This document shows, piece by piece, positions 5,027 to 10,354 of a DNA stretch of 10,354 nucleotides. The notes beneath the pieces were generated by a model. The model did not search any database. It saw nothing but the letters and a program-made list of their open reading frames with translations, and was not told the origin of the DNA. This DNA is from Pseudomaricurvus sp965662505. Lineage in GTDB: Bacteria > Pseudomonadota > Gammaproteobacteria > Pseudomonadales > Cellvibrionaceae. Location: contig NZ_CBFIHX010000122.1 of assembly GCF_965662505.1 (NCBI RefSeq), positions 1-10,354 of the forward strand, in the 5' to 3' direction. A program made the position numbers and the translations under genes. Each line of letters begins with the position of its first letter. The first letter of the stretch is position 1.

Positions 5027-5614
5027 ATGGCTATGAATATATTCAATTCCCGCAAGATAATTCCGTTGTTAGCCGGCGTAGCGCTGTCTTTCAATGCGGT
5101 GGCCGCCGACTATAAAATTGATACAAAAGGCGCCCACGCCTCAATCAACTTTAAAATTCCTCATCTGGGGTATTCATGGCTGGTTGGACGATTCAATGAT
5201 TTTGAAGGGAAATTCACCTACGATCCTGAAAACATGGAAGCTTCTACGGTGGAGGTTACTGTCGATACCACAAGCATTGATTCTAATCATGCAGAGCGGG
5301 ACAAACACTTAAGAGGCGATGACTATCTGGATACGGATAAGTTTGGACAAGCGAAGTTTGTGAGTACCGAAGTCACCGACAAAGGTAATGGCAACTTCAC
5401 AGTAATCGGCGACCTCACCTTACACGGCGTCACCAAGCCGATTACTATTGACGCCGCAATCGTCGGAGAAGGCCCGGATCCATGGCTGGGTTATCGGGCA
5501 GGATTTTCTGGCACTACAGTTTTAAAATTGAAGGACTTTGGTATTCCTGACAAGCTGGGGCCAGCGTCATCACGAGTCACCCTGGATTTGTATGTAGAAG
5601 GCGTAAGCCAGTAA
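5027..5614 (+). CDS. yceI: YceI family periplasmic lipocalin-like protein
   Basis: YceI proteins are periplasmic beta-barrels of lipocalin-like fold; structures of relatives hold polyprenyl lipids in the barrel. The physiological role is not settled. The 195-residue precursor has a Sec signal peptide, with likely cleavage after AVA (residue 26), giving ADYKID. The rest closely follows E. coli YceI as I remember it: HLGYSWLVGRFNDFEG, SIDSNHAERDKHLRGDDYLD, GDLTLHGVTKPIT, DPWLGYRAGF, LKDFGIPDKLGPAS and a final VEGV. The ATG at 5027 has AAGGAA at good distance; an internal Met3 is less likely. Pairing with a membrane cytochrome b561 suggests that the two work together, perhaps through a bound isoprenoid or quinone. 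The stop codon lies inside the stem of the following terminator. Confidence 0.96.
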   Translation: MAMNIFNSRKIIPLLAGVALSFNAVAADYKIDTKGAHASINFKIPHLGYSWLVGRFNDFEGKFTYDPENMEASTVEVTVDTTSIDSNHAERDKHLRGDDYLDTDKFGQAKFVSTEVTDKGNGNFTVIGDLTLHGVTKPITIDAAIVGEGPDPWLGYRAGFSGTTVLKLKDFGIPDKLGPASSRVTLDLYVEGVSQ

Positions 5615-5654
5615 AACGGATCGATCACTTCAATGACGTGATCCATCCGTTTTT
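5613..5654. terminator. Bidirectional terminator between convergent genes
   Basis: AAAACGGAT (5613-5621) pairs with ATCCGTTTT (5645-5653). After a C-C mismatch GATCAC (5623-5628) pairs with GTGATC (5638-5643) around a nine-base loop. The flanking A and T runs give a U-tract in both directions. It overlaps the stop codons of yceI (plus) and of the lipoprotein gene (minus), a compact end for two converging transcripts. Confidence 0.85.
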
Positions 5655-6222
5655 AGCGGTAACCCCCTTTGTAGAGGGGGTCTTGAAGATTGTATTTAAC
5701 TCTGCCGCGATTTAACAAGGGTTCCGGCAGGCGAACCAATCCGTGCTCAGCCAATTTCTCCTGCCCCTCTTCTGAATACAACCACGCGGCAACTTGCTGA
5801 AGGCTCTCTGCCTCAGCACTTCCTTTAAAATTGCTGTAAAGATACCAAGGGCGCTTAAGCGTCATCCTGCCATCAACCACCGCATCCCTCTCTGCCTGGT
5901 TATTGACTTGAGCCGTGATAATCGTCATCACAGGACGATGGCCATAGCGTAACAAAAACTCCCCCATCGTACTGTCACTCCATTTCTCTCCTGAAATGGC
6001 GAACTGTGCATCTCCGTTTAATAACGCTTGAGACGGCGAGTCAACGACGACAACCATATCATTCAACTGCTGAAGCTTGTCTGCCTGATCCGTCGGCACA
6101 GCCACTGAAACCTTTGGCAGGCTGGCCATGGTGTCTTTCTTTGGTTCACTGCTGCATCCTGCTAATCCAATCAAACTCACCAGTACAGACAGGGTAACCA
6201 CAAGCTTGGGTGTAAATGTCAT
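5653..6222 (-). CDS. Lipoprotein resembling the C-terminal part of a PstS-type solute-binding protein
   Basis: A 189-residue lipoprotein. The signal peptide ends in LAGC with the lipidated C23, and serine at +2 predicts outer-membrane sorting. The rest shows the pattern of the C-terminal region of phosphate-type periplasmic binding proteins: FAISG (74-78), DGRMTLKRPWYLYSN (117-131) and LYSEEGQEKLAEHGLVRLP (148-166). Full-length members are nearly twice as long, and the N-terminal ligand-binding segment is missing here, so transport of phosphate is unlikely. It ends with an extra stretch NRGRVKYNLQDPLYKGGYR. The ATG at 6222 has GGAGAA upstream, and the gene begins 38 bases after the OmpA-like gene, so it is probably the last gene of the secretion cluster. 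Its function is unknown; a structural or binding role at the outer membrane near the adhesin exporter is an inference from position. Confidence 0.85.
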   Translation of the reverse strand: MTFTPKLVVTLSVLVSLIGLAGCSSEPKKDTMASLPKVSVAVPTDQADKLQQLNDMVVVVDSPSQALLNGDAQFAISGEKWSDSTMGEFLLRYGHRPVMTIITAQVNNQAERDAVVDGRMTLKRPWYLYSNFKGSAEAESLQQVAAWLYSEEGQEKLAEHGLVRLPEPLLNRGRVKYNLQDPLYKGGYR

Positions 6223-6260
6223 CTATGAAATTCTCCGCTTGTCCTTAGGTAGATCAGCCT

Positions 6261-6875
6261 TTACTGAGGTGGAGCCAGCTGCTCTTCTGTCGAGTAAATA
6301 GTCCATGCTTTCTTGGCTAGCGGTTGTCCCGCATGATGAAGTATGGCCTTGGTGCGGCGCTCTCGTATGTGTTTCAACTCATCTGAAACCAAAGCGTTTT
6401 CTTCGGTGAAGATATGAGTGGTAATTCTGGAGCTTGCTATACCACGCTGCTGTAAAGCCGTTGCGATAGCATCAACCCGGCGTTTAGCCAAAGCCTGATT
6501 ATAAGCCAGGGTCCCCTCGGGACTCGTATCTCCAATCAATTCAACGTGCACACTGGCGTATTGATTTAACACCGACACAAGATGGTTTATTGTTGTCTGC
6601 TGATCTGAACGGATTACAGATTTGTCATAATCAAAATCCACCGTAAAGGTTTCTTTTTTGTCGCCCTCGCTCCAGCCCGCACAACCTTCATTATTGACAT
6701 GAGCACCTTTAGGCGAATGCGCGCACTTGTCCCGCTGATTGATGACACCATCACCATCAAAATCTCTGACATCATCGTATTTGGGGCGCTGCACGGTCAT
6801 ATCCGGCACACCAAAACAACCACTCAATAGTGATCCCAGCACCAGCAAGCTCAACCATTTCACATGAACAACCAT
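6261..6875 (-). CDS. OmpA-like lipoprotein with calcium-binding-type repeat
   Basis: A 204-residue outer-membrane lipoprotein. The signal peptide ends LLSGC (C20). Residues 38-65 form a thrombospondin type 3-like motif (DFDGDGVINQRDKC with C51 and C65), likely to bind calcium. Residues about 76-180 are an OmpA C-terminal domain, the fold that grips peptidoglycan: VDFDYDKSVIR, then IGDTSPEGTLAYNQALAKRR. Compared with E. coli OmpA, the diaminopimelate-binding Asp of the TD motif is Ser118, while the matching Arg133 is kept. The ATG at 6875 shares one base with the stop of the TolC-like gene (TAATG) and has GAGGAG upstream, so the two are translationally coupled. OmpA-like lipoproteins commonly accompany AggA/LapE-type exporters and probably anchor or stabilise the channel in the wall. 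Confidence 0.92.
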   Translation of the reverse strand: MVVHVKWLSLLVLGSLLSGCFGVPDMTVQRPKYDDVRDFDGDGVINQRDKCAHSPKGAHVNNEGCAGWSEGDKKETFTVDFDYDKSVIRSDQQTTINHLVSVLNQYASVHVELIGDTSPEGTLAYNQALAKRRVDAIATALQQRGIASSRITTHIFTEENALVSDELKHIRERRTKAILHHAGQPLAKKAWTIYSTEEQLAPPQ

Positions 6876-8209
6876 TATTCGCTCTCCTCATGGCTGTCTG
6901 GGTCCCTGCTTTCGCTGTTTTCTCCCCATTGCTCTGGATAATCTACCCGCAGGGAGTAAATCAACGTACCCAACGCATTATTCAATCGATAATTGGCGTA
7001 TTGGTAATCGTATTTCGCGGTAATGTAGTTACGACGTGCCACGAACAACTCCACCTGAGCATCCAGTACGTCCAACAAAGTTCGGCGGTCTAAACGAAAC
7101 TGTTGAATATAACCCGCATGTGTGGCGGTCGCCGCATCCACATTTTCTTTGAACACATCTACCTGTTGTGACACAAAGTTCTGGGCGTTCCAGGCCAGCT
7201 TGGTGCCTTCTTCAACTTCGAGGTAACTGCGCTTATAGATGGCCATCGCTTCGTTGTAGCGCCAGCCGGAAGCCCGAGCCAGATTCTTATCCCGACCACC
7301 GTTGTAGATGTCGTATTCCATCCTCAACATAATTCGGCCATTTTCATCACGCCCCTCGAAACCACCGATATCATCATTATCGTTGGCCACCATTTCGAGA
7401 TAGACCTTAGGGTAAAAGCTGTGCTCAGCGATGCGACGTTCTTCCTGGGCTGCTGAAATATCCGAACGGGCAACATCCAGTTCCGGATGATTGGTTTTTG
7501 CCTGTTCCAATGCATCTGTGAGTGTTTCCGGCATTAAACTGCTGTCATGGACCGGATCAATCAAACTGCCGGGCTCTTGGCCAACCCAGCGCATAAATGT
7601 CGCGCGGGTATCATACAAATTGTTGTTGGCTGCCAGCATGGAGGCTCTGGCACTGGCAAGACGAGCACTGATCTGAGACAGATCAGACTCACTGGACAAC
7701 CCCTTGGAGACACGATGTTTGATGTCTTCCATTGCGGATAGGTGATCCTGAACATTTTTCTTGGCTAGCTCTGCAATGGATTCTGTTTTCAACAAATCCA
7801 GATACAGCCTGCAGACTTGCAATGCGGTATTTTCGGCGCGACTGATCAGAGCATAACGCTCAGAAGCGGCTTCCTGCCCCAAACGCTCAACTTCTGCCTG
7901 CGTTTTGAAACCATTGAAGAGTAATTGGGAGATAGAGAGCCCCAGTTCACCGCGATCCAGTTCGGCATCCAGATCCTGACCACTTTTATATCGGGTTTCC
8001 TCCGGACCATAACCGGCCGTTAGACGGACTTGTGGCAGGTAATCACCACGGGCACTGTCTTGAAGGCTCAGACTGGATTGATAGCGGGCATATTGCTGCT
8101 GTATATCCGGGTTGGTATCAATGGCGCTCGCCACGGCCTCCTCAAGCGTCATTGCCTGTAGCGGTGACACCAACAGGGTCATCGATATAGCCAGTAATAA
8201 CCGACGCAT
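6875..8209 (-). CDS. TolC-family outer membrane channel of an adhesin type I secretion system (LapE/AggA-like)
   Basis: The outer-membrane exit duct of a type I secretion system, a trimer that docks onto the HlyD-type adaptor. The roughly 444-residue protein has a signal peptide ending near LQA, then MTLEEAVASAIDTNPDIQ, the usual start of TolC-type proteins. Two related halves follow, each with long coiled-coil helices and outer-membrane strands (LGLSISQLLFNGFKTQAEVERL in the first, RMEYDIYNGGRDKNLARASG in the second). The second repeat ends in FRLDRRTLLDVLDAQVELF and AKYDYQYANYRLNNALG, typical of the AggA/LapE branch. I start at the ATG at 8209 with AGGAG five bases upstream; an in-frame GTG two codons earlier sits too close to that site. 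The gene lies about 220 bases after the adaptor gene, with a possible internal promoter, and is coupled to the OmpA-like gene. Confidence 0.95.
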   Translation of the reverse strand: MRRLLLAISMTLLVSPLQAMTLEEAVASAIDTNPDIQQQYARYQSSLSLQDSARGDYLPQVRLTAGYGPEETRYKSGQDLDAELDRGELGLSISQLLFNGFKTQAEVERLGQEAASERYALISRAENTALQVCRLYLDLLKTESIAELAKKNVQDHLSAMEDIKHRVSKGLSSESDLSQISARLASARASMLAANNNLYDTRATFMRWVGQEPGSLIDPVHDSSLMPETLTDALEQAKTNHPELDVARSDISAAQEERRIAEHSFYPKVYLEMVANDNDDIGGFEGRDENGRIMLRMEYDIYNGGRDKNLARASGWRYNEAMAIYKRSYLEVEEGTKLAWNAQNFVSQQVDVFKENVDAATATHAGYIQQFRLDRRTLLDVLDAQVELFVARRNYITAKYDYQYANYRLNNALGTLIYSLRVDYPEQWGENSESRDPDSHEESE

Positions 8210-8433
8210 TCTCACTCCTAAATGGTTTTGTTTTCCGTGTTTTCAGGCCTACACCTGACCAACTTTCTCCATAACATCTGAAAACGATGAGATCAAAATC
8301 GATAAAGATCATGGATTTCATACAGTTATTACAATCTTTAAACCCGTTTTATAGGTGAAACTCCTAATATTTTAGACAAGGTATTGAGATTTGCTGCTTT
8401 TTTAGAGCAAATTTCTATAAAAAACCCAAATGT
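8210..8433. other. Intergenic region between adaptor and TolC-like genes
   Basis: A 224-base AT-rich stretch, unusually long for a gap inside a secretion operon. It holds a weak candidate promoter and direct repeats at 8268-8311. I found no convincing terminator or coding frame. Confidence 0.5.
8268..8296 (-). promoter_or_regulatory. Candidate internal promoter for the TolC-OmpA-lipoprotein genes
   Basis: On the minus strand TTGATC (8296-8291) is followed after 17 bases by TATGGA (8273-8268) with a TGT extension before it. The hexamers match 4/6 and 3/6, so the call rests on the extended -10. Two similar direct repeats, CGATGAGATCA (8285-8295) and CGATAAAGATCA (8300-8311), overlap or flank the -35 and might be an operator. 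Confidence 0.3.
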
Positions 8434-9730
8434 TCAAGGCTCACGCATCGCCGTGGCTCTGGCTCTTAATAGAGGCNNNNNNNNNNGGAATGATGGGTAA
8501 TTCGTGTAACCTGGCATCATGAGTTTTAACGTGAGCCTCGTAATAGGTAGTACCTTCTTCATCTTGGAGGGCATCAGAGCTCACATAAGTAACTTGCCCA
8601 TCCAGTCCACCATAAATAACAAAATCATAAGCCGTGAACTTCACATTGGCTTCCAGCCCTTCGCGGATAAACGCTATATCCTGTGGCGCAATTCGGGCTT
8701 CGACGATCATTTGATCGTCAATTGGCACGATCTCCATCATTGCCTCACCAGGCTTGATCACACCGCCAACCGTTCGAGTCGCAATATTTTTAACCTTGCC
8801 GCGAATGGGAGACAGCAATTGGGTTCGGGTCAACTGATCCGCCAGCGCCCTTCTGTTTTCAGCTAACTGAGCCAGCTGACTGTCCACATCGGCCAATTCA
8901 ACTTGGGCATTGGTTCTGAATTCCAAAGCGATGTTGCGGCTTTCTGCAATCGCCTGATCTCTGGCCGCTAGCAAGCGCTGCTCATTCAGGATAGAGGCTT
9001 CCAGATCGCCTTTTAAGTTAACTTCATCACGCTGTAATTTCAGTAATTCAACCTTAGCCACTGCGCCTGTTGCCACCACATCACGTGTGAGCTGGACTTC
9101 TTCGCTGACCAGTGCCAAACCCTGCCTGAGTGTTTGAGTGGTTCTTCTGGCTTCACTGATCGCTTTCGACTGCTGCGCCACCTTCTGTTTGGCCTCTTCG
9201 ACCTGTGACAACAATTGATTTATACGCTCCCGGTAGCCTGCCTGAGCGGTGATGAGGATCTTTTGCATGGCCACCTTATTGGACAAGGCATCCAATCCAG
9301 CATTTTCAAACGATACCTCTTGAGGAGTGACCTTAATTTGATGGGTATTGTCTTCCACGACTGAGCCGATGCTCACCGATTCCAATTCAGCCTTGAGCCT
9401 AAGATGCTTTGCCAGCAACGCTGAACTCTGTTCTTCTGCCTCCTGAAAGGCGGCTCTGAATCGGGTATCGTCCAGCTTCACCAACATATCACCCGCTTCA
9501 ACAACCTGGCCTTCTCGAACCTGGACTTTTCGCAAGATCCCGCCTTCGAGACTTTGTATTTTTTGAACCGACTGTGCAGGCACCACTTTTCCAGCACCCA
9601 CCACCACTTCATCCAACGTCGCAAAAGCAGCCCAGATTAAGGTGACCAGCAACAGCGCACTGATAAGCCAGACCACGCTGCGGGCCCGATAGGCGTCTTT
9701 CACCTGCTGCCAGTACAGCGAACTGCTCAT
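8434..9730 (-). CDS. HlyD/LapC-type membrane fusion protein (sequence gap near the C-terminus)
   Basis: The periplasmic adaptor linking the ABC transporter to the TolC-like channel. It has a short cytoplasmic N-terminus, one membrane helix (about residues 18-37), a lipoyl half GGILRKVQVREGQVVEAGD, long coiled-coil helices (about 95-290), the second lipoyl half SPIRGKVKNIATRTVGGVIKPGE and a beta-barrel domain with YGGLDGQVTYVSSDAL. The ATG at 9730 overlaps the ABC gene stop (ATGA) and has GGGGAA upstream. Ns at 8477-8486 interrupt the gene after LPII. Reading straight through 10 bases gives an odd ending and a stop at 8441. The next frame instead gives PLLRARATAMREP and a stop at 8436-8434, which matches the usual end of this family. 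I therefore place the end at 8434 and infer that the true gap length is a multiple of three and longer than 10, roughly 60 bases. Confidence 0.93.
8477..8486. other. Run of 10 Ns (assembly gap)
   Basis: Ten undetermined bases inside the HlyD-type adaptor gene. The reading frames on either side only join correctly if the real missing length is a multiple of three, so the 10 Ns are a placeholder, not a measured length. Confidence 0.98.
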
Positions 9731-10354
9731 GAATCGTTCCCCGTGGTTTCAGGCTCTGTAACCTGTTCTTCTCTCTTGGAAACGGCTGAACGCCGTATAT
9801 TGACGGCTCTGACCTTTTGGGGCCCTGTATTTGCAGTCACCGATGTCTTTTCTTTGGTTTTTTGATCGCGCAGCTGCTGCGCCAGAACCGTTGCCGTGGG
9901 ACCGTCAGCCACTATCCGGCCTTGATCCAGCACAATCACACGATCACACAGTTGCAGTAAGCTGGGTTTGTGAGTTGCTATGACCGTACAACGATCTTTG
10001 GGAGGGTTTTTCAATCCGGCGATGACCTGTGACTCCATTGTCTGATCCATGGCGCTACAGGGTTCGTCGAGAATCAACAGTGATGATTCTCGCAGTAAGG
10101 CTCTGCCTAAAATTACTGCCTGACGCTGTCCTCCTGACAAATTACGCCCGAGCTCGCCCACCTGCGTTTCGAGACCATTTTCAAGTCTGTCGGCGAAACA
10201 CATGATGCCCGATGCCAGAAGCACTTTTTCAAGTGCAGATTTATCAACTTCCGCCAGTCCAAAGCACAAATTATCCAACACCGTCCCAAAAACCAGCACG
10301 GGAGATTGGCTGACCCACCCTGTGCGTTCCCGAATTGCATTAACCGGCCACTGT
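9727..10354 (-). CDS. Type I secretion ABC transporter (LapB/RtxB-like), C-terminal part
   Basis: The last 208 residues of an inner-membrane ABC exporter that powers secretion of the adhesin; membrane and N-terminal domains lie beyond the right edge. The frame is open to the window end. Visible motifs, numbered from the edge, are the Q-loop in GWVSQSPVLVFGTVLDN (about 12-28), the signature NLSGGQRQAVILGRALL (about 71-87), Walker B LLILDEP (92-98), the D-loop CSAMD and the H-loop ATH (H128). All catalytic elements expected in this half are intact. After the nucleotide-binding domain the protein continues for about 45 residues, rich in Lys, Arg, Thr and Glu (from about residue 160), longer than I expect for this family and probably disordered. 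The stop overlaps the adaptor start by four bases. The nucleotide-binding half alone cannot separate LapB-type from other RTX exporters; the neighbours favour the adhesin type. Confidence 0.94.
   Translation of the reverse strand, partial: QWPVNAIRERTGWVSQSPVLVFGTVLDNLCFGLAEVDKSALEKVLLASGIMCFADRLENGLETQVGELGRNLSGGQRQAVILGRALLRESSLLILDEPCSAMDQTMESQVIAGLKNPPKDRCTVIATHKPSLLQLCDRVIVLDQGRIVADGPTATVLAQQLRDQKTKEKTSVTANTGPQKVRAVNIRRSAVSKREEQVTEPETTGNDS

Noticed and set aside
8393..8434. Terminator after the adaptor gene
   Set aside because: ATTTGC/GCAAAT can pair, but the stem is short and AT-rich with no U-tract on the minus strand after it.
8519..8866. Plus-strand open frame of 115 codons
   Set aside because: It is antisense to the conserved barrel and lipoyl domains of the adaptor gene and has no supporting features.

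Overview
The window looks like chromosomal DNA of a free-living, probably marine gammaproteobacterium outside Enterobacterales. The reasons are an Smc condensin (enterics and vibrios use MukB), a CcmH/CcmI cytochrome c maturation pair, a yceJ-yceI pair, an Anr/FNR-type box and a giant-adhesin type I secretion cluster. Base composition is moderate and even. No insertion sequence, phage gene or CRISPR array is visible. The sequence carries one run of 10 Ns (8477-8486), and this run damages a gene.

Left part, minus strand. The N-terminal 313 residues of Smc run off the left edge. To its right lie ccmI and ccmH, read leftward and separated by a 150-base gap holding a terminator-like hairpin. ccmH appears to have its own extended -10 promoter. 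A 7-codon leader ORF with a strong ribosome binding site ends in the TAATG that starts ccmH.

Centre. A plus-strand stable-RNA unit has a near-consensus promoter with a GC-rich discriminator, then tRNA-Val(UAC), tRNA-Asp(GUC) and a strong terminator. Facing it is a 43-residue single-helix membrane protein gene on the minus strand (3915-4046). It has a good Shine-Dalgarno sequence and an upstream TTGAT-N4-GTCAA box placed at class II Anr/FNR spacing from a -10 hexamer. Its size, layout and apparent oxygen control recall CcoM, the small subunit of cbb3 oxidase. Short tandem repeats and a second terminator follow it. Next comes a plus-strand pair: a cytochrome b561 (yceJ-like) and a YceI-family periplasmic lipocalin-like protein.

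Right part, minus strand, read leftward from beyond the right edge. The genes are a type I secretion ABC transporter (C-terminal part only), an HlyD/LapC-type adaptor, a TolC/LapE/AggA-type outer membrane protein, an OmpA-like lipoprotein with a thrombospondin type 3-like calcium motif, and a small lipoprotein resembling only the C-terminal part of a PstS-type solute-binding protein. The ABC and adaptor genes overlap by 4 bases. The TolC and OmpA genes overlap by 1 base. Together they should form a channel for a large RTX/Lap-type surface adhesin plus accessory cell-envelope proteins; the adhesin itself is not in view. A bidirectional terminator separates this cluster from yceI.

Most worth a second look: the small Anr-box-linked membrane protein and its structured leader; the leader ORF in front of ccmH; the N-run that breaks the reading frame of the adaptor's C-terminus; the two unusual lipoproteins of the secretion cluster; and the tandem repeats at 3781-3889.
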